A DNA stretch of 64,000 nucleotides. Source: Pantoea sp. BAV 3049 (GTDB lineage: Bacteria; Pseudomonadota; Gammaproteobacteria; Enterobacterales; Enterobacteriaceae). The notes beneath the pieces were generated by a model. The model did not search any database. It was not told the DNA's origin and was given only the letters and a program-made list of their open reading frames with translations. The translations under genes were made by a program, and so were the position numbers. Where the stretch lies: assembly GCF_009765445.1 (NCBI RefSeq), contig NZ_WHOY01000031.1, positions 3,572,168-3,636,167 of the forward strand, in the 5' to 3' direction. The stretch's first letter is position 1; each line of letters starts with the position of its first letter. Of the stretch, positions 27,601 to 36,023 are shown one piece after another.

Positions 27601-29909
27601 CGGACACTGGCCGCCGCTTTGGGGAGCTTTTCTTCCCGCATGCCAGCCAGCCGCCCTTGCTGCCAGCTCTGTGCCGGAAGGCTGAAGAGCTTGCCCTTGT
27701 CGCTAAGGATAAACATCCGGTGATCCGGCCCGATCGCCATGTCGGTGGCTTTGTGTTCCTCCGGACCGGCCGGGATCCTTGCCAGCGCGTTGACGGCGTC
27801 ATTCATCGCCTGGCTCAGTGCCTGCTTATCCAGCGTACGCGCCAGTTGTTTATCGCGGCGGGTGTCAGTATTCACGTGGTGCGAATGAATATCGCCATTG
27901 TCCTGCAGCGTGACGAAGCGCCCGTTATCCAGCACGCTGGCCGAAACGGTGGCCTGATTTTTATCCAGTCCCGGCATCGCCAGGTCTTCACTGACGCTTT
28001 TCTTCACCTGATGCAGCGAGAAGGCATTCTGATCGAAGTTGATTTTATTGCTGGAGAGGTTGACCTTCAGGCGCTTCAGCTCGTTATCTTTCAGTACCCA
28101 GGCCTGACCATCCTGTCCGGCCCGCAGCTGGTCGGCCTTTACTTCTGACGCTTCCCAGCCGCTGGTGGTTTCATTGAAGAAGTGCACTTTGCCATCGTGC
28201 AGCGCCAGCTTGCCATTGTTGCCAATGTTGACGATATCACCGCGCTCCGGCGTGACTTCAGGCAGGCCTTTCTGGAAGTCTAATACCATACTGTCGCTCA
28301 GGTTCCAGCTGGAAGCCGCGTGGGGACGTGCCGGATCGAGGCTCAGCGCCACGGCGTGCTGGCGATCCATACCATCCTTCACCAGCGCATGCAGCTGATT
28401 GCTGCCATCGTGAATAAAGTCCTGCACATGGAAACGCTCGCCCACGGCATCCTTAATCTGCTGTTGCAGACGGTCACGCACGGTCTGATTAAGCCCGGTG
28501 CCAAAATTCAGCTCGTCGCTCTGCTCACCCGGACGCAGCGCTACCTGTAACCGCCCATGATGATCGGCCGCAATCACCAGCGCGTCAGTCTGGGCAAAAG
28601 CGGCCAGCGTGGTTCCCTGAGGCGAGACATTCAGCGTGCGATGGGCCTCTTCCAGGCTGTCGATGCGGGGAAGTAATTTCAGGCTCTGTTGTTTACTGTC
28701 GTCATTGGTCAACATCAGCAGTGCCTGACCGTCCGGGGCAACGGAGGCTTTGCTGATTTTGTCCTCAAAGTGAGCACTCTGCGTCTGGCTGCTGAGGTTA
28801 TGTAAATGGTGATCATCATGAACCAGATAGAGAGCGTTATCGGCCTGCCGCGCCAGCTTCGATTGATCCTTATCCTGAGCAAGCAGCGGATAATCGGCCT
28901 GCTGCCAGCCCTCTTCCTGCGAGGTCAGGCGGTAGAGTTTGTCGTTATGCAGGCGGAATGCCTCTGAACCTGCGAGCGAGGCCTGATGATGGATGCCGGA
29001 GAGCTGGCTGAGGATGGCATTGTCCGGGAGTTTCACTTCAGCCAGTGGACGACCTGCAGGCGCATTATTCCGCCCGATCCGCACCGTACTGCCGTCATCG
29101 CTGAGCGAAAGCGCGTGATCGGTGACGACGGCTGGTCGCCGCTTTGGAAATGAGGAGCCTGGTGTCTCTTCGCGCTGCCACTGCGGATTTGCCTTGCTGT
29201 GGGCGACGCCAATTAAGCTGCCCGGTGTGGAATGCAAAGCCAGCAGCCTTCCGCTGTCATCCAGCAGAGTGTGCTGCTGGTGATCCTTGCTGGCCGCCAC
29301 GCTTTGATACTGCATTTTGGGGTGACCTAAAGTCTGCCTGATTAACGCCCGCTGCACATCCTTTCCTTCCGGCGCGGCCACCCTGACGTTGCGCTTGTCG
29401 TTCAGAGTAATGCCCAGCGAGGACTTATCTTCTGCCTGATATGGCCGGGCGGCTATTTCCTGAGGCGTGGGAACATGAGGGGGCGGTGGCGGCGGAGGTG
29501 GTGCGGCACGGGCGGCAATCTCTGCATGAATTTCCTGCTCCAGGCCGCCCTCCTGCAGGGTGGGAATAGCAAAATTCATCAGGTCCAGCGGCTGCATCTC
29601 GTGTTCTTCCGCCGCCTGCCCTGCGTTTCGTGCCGGTGCAGCCTGTGAATTTCTGCGGAATAACGCTAAATGACCGAATGAGGTGAATCGCCCCCGTCCC
29701 GTGCTGCGCGAAGCCGCCTGCTGCTGAACTCCTGCCCCCTGAGGCGCGCCCTGCTCGTTAGCCGTTGTTCGCAGCGTCCCGCCTCCGTTTAACCGTGGTT
29801 GCGCCTGCTGCTGGCGCAAAGCAGCCTGCCCCTGCTGCCCGACAGCGCCCGCACGCTGAGTCTGACTTGCCCCCGATGGCTTGATAAGTGTTCTTAATCC
29901 CGTTAACAC
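24675..29909 (-). CDS. dspE: AvrE/DspE-family type III effector
   Basis: 1744-aa protein, in the 1600-1850 aa range of the AvrE family. Residues 1-160 are Gln/Ala-rich and disordered, with a run of eight Pro at 137-144. Residues ~170-850 hold beta-propeller-type repeats (D-G-Q-A, N-D-S). Two W-x-x-x-E motifs are visible (W244-E248, W585-E589). AvrE-family effectors are injected into plant cells, cause water-soaking and have been reported to act as membrane channels. Start is GTG with GGGGAG upstream. An exact HrpL box lies 43 bases upstream of the start. No secretion-apparatus gene occurs in the window, so delivery depends on a system elsewhere. Confidence 0.93.
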   Translation of the reverse strand: MLTGLRTLIKPSGASQTQRAGAVGQQGQAALRQQQAQPRLNGGGTLRTTANEQGAPQGAGVQQQAASRSTGRGRFTSFGHLALFRRNSQAAPARNAGQAAEEHEMQPLDLMNFAIPTLQEGGLEQEIHAEIAARAAPPPPPPPPHVPTPQEIAARPYQAEDKSSLGITLNDKRNVRVAAPEGKDVQRALIRQTLGHPKMQYQSVAASKDHQQHTLLDDSGRLLALHSTPGSLIGVAHSKANPQWQREETPGSSFPKRRPAVVTDHALSLSDDGSTVRIGRNNAPAGRPLAEVKLPDNAILSQLSGIHHQASLAGSEAFRLHNDKLYRLTSQEEGWQQADYPLLAQDKDQSKLARQADNALYLVHDDHHLHNLSSQTQSAHFEDKISKASVAPDGQALLMLTNDDSKQQSLKLLPRIDSLEEAHRTLNVSPQGTTLAAFAQTDALVIAADHHGRLQVALRPGEQSDELNFGTGLNQTVRDRLQQQIKDAVGERFHVQDFIHDGSNQLHALVKDGMDRQHAVALSLDPARPHAASSWNLSDSMVLDFQKGLPEVTPERGDIVNIGNNGKLALHDGKVHFFNETTSGWEASEVKADQLRAGQDGQAWVLKDNELKRLKVNLSSNKINFDQNAFSLHQVKKSVSEDLAMPGLDKNQATVSASVLDNGRFVTLQDNGDIHSHHVNTDTRRDKQLARTLDKQALSQAMNDAVNALARIPAGPEEHKATDMAIGPDHRMFILSDKGKLFSLPAQSWQQGRLAGMREEKLPKAAASVREGIEVDEEEAEAKPSKLHGNQKDGLLLELDNGRMMVRGKEQWQTVSSHLSPGGHHQDNLADQHYDRLSAATRDSRLGKTGLTFKREVNTFGQSGHDGHKVHTPFRTRLSTFVFRPTLETPRPLKNMGNLIQHAHSGRKGLTGIYQQQTQQLAELNQHLQQQANRAPEEPLSLKLKTLSGKADLPGWFGEMQQFNTTLADSAAHQAGLLQQFYGKESGAFKQQLGNLTSSLNPASSRNDDLVNKLNRLFSQQPSGKGNTAQVTLASLQKKGVALSHQKPGGDIPAALHRDKHDSMGLVKTRLILDGLTNAKLHDLTGRLSAALDLQDGTREQALKDLGAEFRTLRDDRWEKNPIKQVTSQGFTGNDRLESNYDAIKSMTKAFTKQNHGMNVTTRTVMQADDQQTLARRLQGTVLSMEKGESISFSRAYGAATTITGIPGTQVIAGVGGRGNLDRGYNLSMTRGEGGINVSFGRDGGGALTAFTGVGYNLLTDYMKDSAHDVPIDHERDLSPALRLGGVFSATPLDLKKQNSVSFDITEAELPEFIEGLTEGTLDPLALLNRGINHSVKHGDVMNVSLDANAAALASAGIPLTNNHEKDTPASFRVGGGAYAGVNILSGTRERGETTKEDSATASRSNNRLRGLNKASVGANFALPTGVLIRSDEGRLPLFAGPAASVQLSIDNRTRQSLSVETKNAQPLEPVHIDKLMESLGKNFSAPATAALMASLKDKKDDEEAMMLTPRQKLDKLDAHFTPRNSERMNNGQQAALRDLDKHLRQQTAAERGHKLLQNGEYQTTYANLSKVDNNGLWHQLSNLLDGSLNASNANKMRELMGSDHQLQTLIASLQDNVSTDATVTLELKDEVRERLEKRWLEQGNSPEEMAAELTNRDNLRLKSIAFTKSQVKTDGFATPAFLLGGSNNASVSMKRNLGKINFSYGENQDTPTQYSLEGRIAKATTDLASALRKGQDSGYVLKG

Positions 29910-29951
29910 AATGTCTCTCCCCGGCCAGTGATAGCGTCCTGAAACTTCAGC

Positions 29952-29979
29952 TATGTGGCGGAAAAGACGGCCCGGTTCC
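29952..29979 (-). promoter_or_regulatory. HrpL-dependent hrp box upstream of dspE
   Basis: On the minus strand: GGAACC, 15 bases, then CCACATA. This fits the hrp box consensus GGAACC-N15/16-CCACNNA exactly and lies 43 bases before the dspE start. It predicts control by the ECF sigma factor HrpL together with the rest of a type III regulon. Confidence 0.9.
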
Positions 29980-30028
29980 CGAAAAATAAGTTTTTTTTAT
30001 ATTTACTGATGAGCGCAAAGCATAAATA

Positions 30029-30056
30029 AAGAGAGAGGCTTTCACCTCTCTCTTCT
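30029..30056 (-). terminator. Terminator of the gluconate dehydrogenase operon
   Basis: Minus-strand stem GAGAGAGG / CCTCTCTC with a 6-base loop followed by TTTATTTATG, about 30 bases after the cytochrome c subunit stop. Confidence 0.8.
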
Positions 30057-30082
30057 CTGTAACACCAGACGGCTATGGCTGG

Positions 30083-31342
30083 TTATTTCAGGGTTTTTCT
30101 GACCTTCGCCACCTGATCCGCCGTTACCGCTGAAGCCTTGTTGCTCCAGCCCTGGCGGATAAAGGTGGCCAGCTGTGCCACTTCATCATCGCTCAGGCGA
30201 GACCTGAAACCAGGCATCGCCAGAGTGGAAGGCGCTTTGGCGGTGGAAGGCTGCTGTGCACCGGCCAGGATGGTGTGGATCAGCCCGGTCGGATCGCCTG
30301 CATTGACAATGGTCGCCTGATCCAGCTGCGGGAAGACGCCAGGTGCGCCTTTACCGGTCACAAAGTGACAGGCACCACAGTTATCCAGATACAGACGCTC
30401 GCCGGTGCTGAGGTTCTTCGCGGTGGTAAGCTTAGCCTCGGTTGCACTTACTGCTTTGTCTTCCGCTGCCGGTACTGGCGGGTTGCCGCCCAGGAACTTC
30501 AGATAAGCGGCAATCGCTTTCAGGTCGGCATCGGTCATATACGAGGAGCTGTGCTCGATGACCGAAGTCATCTCCCCCCCCACGGCAGCCTTGTCATTGC
30601 GCCCGGTAGCCAGATAGTCGACGGTTTCCTGCTCTGTCCATTTCGGCAGGCCACGCAGCGAAGGCACTTCCCAGCCGTTCAGGCTGCCACCGGCAAGGAA
30701 TTTGCTGTCACTGCTGTCGAGCGCTTTCTCATTCATCCCCAGACCACGAGGCGTATGGCAGCTACCGCAGTGTCCCAGGCTTTCCACCAGGTAGGCGCCA
30801 CGGTTGACTTCTGCCGACGCGCCGCCGATTGGCTGGAACGGCTTGTCAGAGGTAAACGCCCAGTTCCAGAAGCGCATGCCCCAGCGCTGGCTGAACGGGA
30901 AGCTCAGGTCAGTTTCTGGCGGCGCTTCCGCACTCGGCTTCACGCCCTGCATAAACCAGGTGTAAAGCGCGTGCATATCCTGGTCGTTGATTTTGGCATA
31001 ATCCGGATAAGGCATCGCCGGATACAGGCGCGTACCGTCCGGCAGCACGCCTTTACGTACCGCGTCCGAGAACTGCTGTTCGTTGTAATTGCCAATACCG
31101 TGATCTTTATCCGGCGTGATGTTGGTCGAATAGATAGTGCCCAGATTCGACTCAATCGCCAGGCCGCCCGAAAACTCCGGCTTGCCCGGAATGGTGTGAC
31201 AGGCACTACAGTCGCCCAACCGGGAGATGTACTCCCCCTGCTTTACCAGCGCCGCATCATCAGCCTGTGCAGTCAGCGCATAACCCGCGCTGAACAGCAC
31301 CGCGCTGGCGATTAAAAAGCTCTTCAGTTTCATCATCTTCAT
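30083..31342 (-). CDS. Gluconate 2-dehydrogenase, cytochrome c subunit
   Basis: 419-aa exported protein with a signal peptide (ends near A-Q-A-D) and three haem c sites C-x-x-C-H: C45-S-A-C-H, a second C-G-S-C-H near 193 and a third C-G-A-C-H near 320. This is the tri-haem subunit of membrane-bound FAD gluconate 2-dehydrogenases. It takes electrons from the flavoprotein and passes them to ubiquinone. It is the last gene of the operon and starts 5 bases after the flavoprotein stop. Confidence 0.94.
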   Translation of the reverse strand: MKMMKLKSFLIASAVLFSAGYALTAQADDAALVKQGEYISRLGDCSACHTIPGKPEFSGGLAIESNLGTIYSTNITPDKDHGIGNYNEQQFSDAVRKGVLPDGTRLYPAMPYPDYAKINDQDMHALYTWFMQGVKPSAEAPPETDLSFPFSQRWGMRFWNWAFTSDKPFQPIGGASAEVNRGAYLVESLGHCGSCHTPRGLGMNEKALDSSDSKFLAGGSLNGWEVPSLRGLPKWTEQETVDYLATGRNDKAAVGGEMTSVIEHSSSYMTDADLKAIAAYLKFLGGNPPVPAAEDKAVSATEAKLTTAKNLSTGERLYLDNCGACHFVTGKGAPGVFPQLDQATIVNAGDPTGLIHTILAGAQQPSTAKAPSTLAMPGFRSRLSDDEVAQLATFIRQGWSNKASAVTADQVAKVRKTLK

Positions 31343-31347
31343 ATCGC

Positions 31348-33117
31348 TTATGCCTGTACCAGTGGGCCGGGATTTTTCAGATACATATCTTTGATTGCCG
31401 TCGCTGCCATCAGCGACAGTGCGCCAATAGTGTCGGTCGGGTTCGCCTGGAAGTTCTGCGGGAACGCATTACCGCCCGGCACAAAGACGTTATGTACATC
31501 CCAGCTCTGCAGGTACTTATTCAGCGCTGAAGTTTTCGGGTTATCGCCCATCACCGCGCCGCCCACGTTATGGGTCGACACATATTTGGTCAGGTCAAAG
31601 TGCGCGTCCATCGGCAGGAAGCTTTCGCTGTAGCTGTCCGGATTCAGCTCTTTGGTAATATTGCCTACGATGCCCTTCAGGTACTGCTGCAGCTTAAGTT
31701 CGTTCTGTTTCCAGTCGAAGGTCATACGCAGCAGCGGGTAGCCGTACTCATCTTTGTAGTTCGGGTCCAGATCAAGGTAGATATCGCGATAGGACTGGCA
31801 GGTGGTGGTGATGCTGATTTTCATCGAATGGCCGTACCACTCTTCCATTCCCTCTTTCCAGCCCGCTCCCCAGCCAGGCGTGCCTTTAGGCAGCGCGGTG
31901 GCGATTGGCGTACCGGTCGCCTGAGAACTGTGGATTTTTGCCCCACCGATAAAGCCGAGTGATGGACCATCAAAGTTGCCCGGAGAGATGTCGTTAAACA
32001 TCTGTCCGGTCGCACCAGCGGTGGCAAACGGGTTGAAGTTTTTGTCCTTGAAGAACAGCGTGGAGCCGCCGTTACTCAGGAAGGCATAGTTACGCCCCAC
32101 CACACCTTCTTCGGTGATTGGGTTGTAAGGTTTGCCGATACCGGACAGCAGCATCAGACGGACGTTACAGAACTGGAAGCTGCTCAGCACCACGATTTTC
32201 GCTGGCTGGAAGCACTCGTTGCCCTGCCCATCGATGTAGATCACACCTTTCGCGGTTTTCTTGTCGTCGTGCAGCACCACTTTCATGACGTTGGCATGCA
32301 CTTCATATGAGAAGTTATCCATACGCTTCAGTGCGTCCATCACCGCAGTCTGCGGCGAGGCTTTGGAGTAGTTGAGGCACGGATATTTACTGCAGTAACC
32401 ACAGTAGTTGCAGGGTGCGATCTGGTTGCCGTAAGGGTTAGTCCAGGCACGGGACACGCAGGCTGAAGGGTTCGGGAACGGATGGTAGCCCAGTTTCTTC
32501 ACTGCGGCCGCGAACATGGTGGTATTCAGCGTATCTTCCAGTGCTGGCAAGGGGTACGGCTCGGAACGAGGACCTTCGAACGGATCGCCCCCTTCCAGAA
32601 TCTGCCCGCGCAGGTTACCGGTGGTACCGGACTGGCCGCAGATGTGCTCAAATTTGGTGTAATACGGCTCAATTTCATCCCAGGTGAACGGGAAGTCCAT
32701 GATGCGCATATCTTCCTGCAGGATCCCAGGTTTATAAGCCTGATCCGCATAGGTTTTCAGCTTCAGGTCGGTAGGCGTCGGACGGATCAATACCGCCGTC
32801 CAGTGCAGACCTGAACCACCAACACCGGTACCTGGCGCAAATGCGCCCCATTTACGGGTTGGGAGCGCGGTCTGGCTCATGTTGTAGCGCACGGTGACTG
32901 CAGCTTCTGCCGGGGTTGCCATCACTTTGTTACGCACGCCATAAGCGTACTCATCCGCCGGTTTCGGATAGGCGAAATCTTCATAAGAACGGTCAGCACC
33001 ACGCTCCAGTGCGCGCACTTTCAGTCCGGCCATTGCCAGCTCAATGCTCATCAGCGAGCCAGCCCAGCCCAGGCCGACGACTACAACGTCGACTTCTTCT
33101 TTATTTACAGTTGCCAT
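31348..33117 (-). CDS. Gluconate 2-dehydrogenase, FAD (GMC) subunit
   Basis: 589 aa from ATG 33117 (frame open 5 codons earlier). GMC oxidoreductase with the FAD dinucleotide motif V-V-V-G-L-G-W-A-G-S at the N-terminus, a Cys-rich insert C-N-Y-C-G-Y-C-S-K-Y-P-C near residue 260, and a C-terminal GMC domain with H-N-V-G-G and G-G-N-A-F-P-Q-N. Oxidises gluconate to 2-ketogluconate at the periplasmic face, exported together with the Tat-type small subunit. A close paralogue acting on 2-ketogluconate cannot be excluded from sequence. Confidence 0.92.
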   Translation of the reverse strand: MATVNKEEVDVVVVGLGWAGSLMSIELAMAGLKVRALERGADRSYEDFAYPKPADEYAYGVRNKVMATPAEAAVTVRYNMSQTALPTRKWGAFAPGTGVGGSGLHWTAVLIRPTPTDLKLKTYADQAYKPGILQEDMRIMDFPFTWDEIEPYYTKFEHICGQSGTTGNLRGQILEGGDPFEGPRSEPYPLPALEDTLNTTMFAAAVKKLGYHPFPNPSACVSRAWTNPYGNQIAPCNYCGYCSKYPCLNYSKASPQTAVMDALKRMDNFSYEVHANVMKVVLHDDKKTAKGVIYIDGQGNECFQPAKIVVLSSFQFCNVRLMLLSGIGKPYNPITEEGVVGRNYAFLSNGGSTLFFKDKNFNPFATAGATGQMFNDISPGNFDGPSLGFIGGAKIHSSQATGTPIATALPKGTPGWGAGWKEGMEEWYGHSMKISITTTCQSYRDIYLDLDPNYKDEYGYPLLRMTFDWKQNELKLQQYLKGIVGNITKELNPDSYSESFLPMDAHFDLTKYVSTHNVGGAVMGDNPKTSALNKYLQSWDVHNVFVPGGNAFPQNFQANPTDTIGALSLMAATAIKDMYLKNPGPLVQA

Positions 33118-33157
33118 CTTAAATCCTGCCACTCTTCAGAAAAGGGAAAAAGCTCAC

Positions 33158-33883
33158 TCAGGCGCGTTCGCCCTTGATGCTTACCGGACCCAGCGGGTAC
33201 GGAATGTTGTGCTGCTTCACCCATTCGGTGTAGCTGGCGCGCGCGCCAGGGAAGCCGATGGCGATCCACGCCTTCATCCCCTTGTTACCGCCGTACATCG
33301 GATCGGCGAGATAACCATGCTTGGTATCCGAGAGCAGCTCGCTGAAGAACTGCGACGCTTTCAGAGAACCTTCACCCAATTCACTGAAGTTAATGGTGTT
33401 CTTCTGAACCTGAGTCAGCACGGCATCTTTGTCCGCATCTGTGAGTTCATGGAACGATTTTTGATGGTTAGTCTGGCACCAGCCTTCGATCAGCTTGATA
33501 CCGGTTTTATAGATTTGCTGCGGACGGAACGGGATCTGATAACCCATTGTGGCCGGAGCGTTAACGTTAAACGGCCCCTGCATGTAGATCTCTTCGCCGA
33601 ATTCGCCGTGCATCTGCTGATCGATGAAAATCGGCACGTTGGTCTCTAACGCACCGGGCGCTTTACCTTTGCCCCCAGCAGGGATCAGACGATCGCAGGC
33701 GGCCATGATAAATTGCCATTCATTCGCGGAAAAAAAGATGGGTTTATAATCGACCAGCTCTGGAGCGGCCATTTCAGCAGCCTGAGCTGCTGTTAATCCC
33801 TTAAACACGATATCGGTCAGCGGTAATGCCAACAGCGATCCTAATAAAAACTTTCGGCGGGTAGTTTCTTTTTGAAGGAGCAT
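33158..33883 (-). CDS. Gluconate 2-dehydrogenase, gamma (small) subunit
   Basis: 241-aa gluconate_2-dh3 family protein with a twin-arginine signal (T-T-R-R-K-F-L-L-G at residues ~7-15) followed by a hydrophobic stretch and A-Q-A. The Tat signal would carry the folded flavoprotein subunit, which has no signal of its own, across the membrane. It is first in the three-gene operon, about 40 bases before the flavoprotein gene. Confidence 0.93.
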   Translation of the reverse strand: MLLQKETTRRKFLLGSLLALPLTDIVFKGLTAAQAAEMAAPELVDYKPIFFSANEWQFIMAACDRLIPAGGKGKAPGALETNVPIFIDQQMHGEFGEEIYMQGPFNVNAPATMGYQIPFRPQQIYKTGIKLIEGWCQTNHQKSFHELTDADKDAVLTQVQKNTINFSELGEGSLKASQFFSELLSDTKHGYLADPMYGGNKGMKAWIAIGFPGARASYTEWVKQHNIPYPLGPVSIKGERA

Positions 33884-34332
33884 AACATTACGACTCTCAC
33901 ATGCTAATAAAATGTAATTTGAGTTAATAAGTATCGTTATCGACGAATCTTTACGTAATTTTATGGATACACACGTTACAAAATGTAAATATTAAATTCT
34001 ATTTGTTTATAGTTAAATCATATTCATATTTTTAAAAAGTGCTTAAAAAATTTTAAACGCCTGTAACAACGATGAAAGGCCGATCTCCCCTGTTTTTGTG
34101 CTGATTCAGGGCCAATTTACCCGTTATTTATCCGGTTATAATTCACCAGTGTGACAATGCCCACACTGAATAAATGGGAAAAAGTCGTCTGAGGTCAATT
34201 TTATTAATTTCACTTTTAAAGAACATTAATTTAACAAATTTAATACAATGACGCTTTTCCAGGCAATCTGCGCTTAAAAAACATCAGTAAGGGGTTTAAA
34301 GCATGCCGGAAAGAAATTAAGTTGTTAAAAAA
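33884..34332. other. AT-rich intergenic region upstream of gluconate dehydrogenase
   Basis: About 450 bases without a plausible gene and visibly richer in A and T than the flanks. It should contain the operon promoter. I see no operator I can name. Confidence 0.55.
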
Positions 34333-34827
34333 TCAGTGACGGTTGATTCGGGAATGAATCGAATAGACATTGCTGACTTCAGCAGGGGAAATATCTTCAG
34401 CGGGAGAAAAGCGGGTATTATAGCGCAGGCGAAAAGCATGCATTTCCTGCGCGTCAGGTTCCAGCTCACGTAAAAAGACCAGCGCCAGGCGAACATGCTC
34501 GCTGGAGATTTCGGTCGGAAAGTAAGCTTTGCGCAGCACGCCGCGCCAGAAAGTCAGGCTCTCTTCTGACTCATCGACGATAAACACCTGATAAATCAAT
34601 AACACGCTGGCAGCATTGCTCAGGTGCGCCTCGTTATCTCTGGACAGATAAGCGACAAACTCCTCGCCTGCCGTGCGCCCCATCAGGCTGATCAGTGATT
34701 CCACGTAGACCGGGTCCAGGTTCAGCCGCTTCGTTAAAGCCCGTGAGGCACGACGCGCCTGCGAGTTAAGCACGCGGAAACCAATGAAAAAAACCACAAC
34801 CAGGGTCACGAGCATCAACCAGATCAT
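34333..34827 (-). CDS. DUF1198 (YicN-like) membrane-anchored protein
   Basis: 164-aa protein with one N-terminal membrane helix (M-I-W-L-M-L-V-T-L-V-V-V-F-F-I-G-F) and a cytoplasmic helical domain. The N-terminus and the motifs R-V-L-N-S, G-E-E-F and L-A-L-V-F-L-R-E-L-E-P resemble E. coli YicN. Function unknown in the family. Confidence 0.82.
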   Translation of the reverse strand: MIWLMLVTLVVVFFIGFRVLNSQARRASRALTKRLNLDPVYVESLISLMGRTAGEEFVAYLSRDNEAHLSNAASVLLIYQVFIVDESEESLTFWRGVLRKAYFPTEISSEHVRLALVFLRELEPDAQEMHAFRLRYNTRFSPAEDISPAEVSNVYSIHSRINRH

Positions 34828-34969
34828 TAACCGTCCTGTGAGATTACCGCGCTATGGCAGGCAGAAAGAGAATGGTCGACAGAATATGTTGATGACAGAA
34901 ACATGTCACGCAAACGTGTTCAAAAAAATCACTTTTATCGACATATTGCAGCAACAATTTGATGGCGGG

Positions 34970-35845
34970 CTACGTTACCTCAGCGCGCCGCAGGGCTGAA
35001 GGCATCATCCCGTGCAGGCTTTTAAAACGGTGGCTGAAATGGCTGGACGAGTTAAAGCCGCACTGCAGAGCGATCTCGGTCAGCGGCAGCTTGCTGTGCC
35101 GCAGCAGCAGTTCGGCTTTCGCCATTCTCCGCTGCATCACATACTGATGCGGAGCCAGCTTCGTGGACTGCTTGAACATGCGGGCAAAATGGAATTCGCT
35201 CAGGGCGGCCTGGTACGCCAGCTCCCCCAGCGTCAGCGAAGCCGCCAGATTCTCTTCAATGTAAGCCATCACGTTACGCAGTACCGTCGGGGCCAGCCCG
35301 CCACGCACCGCAGGCAGTTTCCATAGCAGTTGACTGTAGTGCTGCAGCAGGTGGGTCATCAGAAGGGTTGAGGCGCTGCTCAGCGTCAGGTGATTGGCAT
35401 TTTGCTGCCAGTCACAGCTGAGCAGAAAGTGACGGTAAAGCTGGGTGATCCGCGGGTCTTCACTGAAGATCATTTCATCAAGTGAAATGGCCGCCGGGCT
35501 TTTATCCCAGATCTGCTCGGCCAGATGGCGCAGGTGTTCATCAGTACAGTAGAGATGAACAAAGGAGAATTCGGAACGGATATCCCAGGTAGACTCGCTG
35601 TTTTCCGGCATCAGGCAAAAGCGATCCGGACCGCCGCCGTCCTGCCACCCCGCCTGCGTTTTATGCCAGGTATCGAAGCCTGCTTCAACATACAGGCTCA
35701 GCGTGTGGTGATCGCTGCGCTGGGTGACACAGTCAAAATCATTCCGCCAGGCCGCCAGCTGAATACCCGAACCAAGCTGCACGCTGCCCTGCAGGCGCGC
35801 GCGGTGCTGTTGGAGGTTTTCAAATGCCTGATAGGATTTGTTCAT
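34970..35845 (-). CDS. AraC-family transcriptional regulator
   Basis: 291 aa. The N-terminal cupin-like sensing half runs to about residue 180. The C-terminal half carries two helix-turn-helix units (L-G-E-L-A-Y-Q-A-A-L-S-E-F-H-F-A-R-M-F-K and L-T-E-I-A-L-Q-C-G-F-N-S-S-S-H-F-S-H-R-F-K). It is transcribed away from an EamA exporter gene starting 178 bases upstream, so it probably controls that transporter. Inducer unknown. Confidence 0.88.
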   Translation of the reverse strand: MNKSYQAFENLQQHRARLQGSVQLGSGIQLAAWRNDFDCVTQRSDHHTLSLYVEAGFDTWHKTQAGWQDGGGPDRFCLMPENSESTWDIRSEFSFVHLYCTDEHLRHLAEQIWDKSPAAISLDEMIFSEDPRITQLYRHFLLSCDWQQNANHLTLSSASTLLMTHLLQHYSQLLWKLPAVRGGLAPTVLRNVMAYIEENLAASLTLGELAYQAALSEFHFARMFKQSTKLAPHQYVMQRRMAKAELLLRHSKLPLTEIALQCGFNSSSHFSHRFKSLHGMMPSALRRAEVT

Positions 35846-36023
35846 GGCAACCTGCTGCTGTGATTCAGAGCACTATTTTAAGGAGCGATGCCGCCAGAAA
35901 CCAGCCTTTCCCGGTGCGGGCAGGCAAAAAACCGCAAGATTATGCAAGTCACCGCAATCAGGTGGAAGCCGCATCAGCCGTAAAAAGGGACACTGACGCA
36001 AACAGACTGAGCTGAGGTGAACA

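Noticed and set aside
30275-31315. 346-aa open frame antisense to the cytochrome c subunit
   Set aside because: Fully covered by a tri-haem protein with signal peptide on the other strand. The composition is Arg/His-heavy, as expected of a shadow.
24254-33883. dspEF and gluconate dehydrogenase as one operon
   Set aside because: A terminator at 30029-30056 and the hrp box at 29952-29979 separate the two units.
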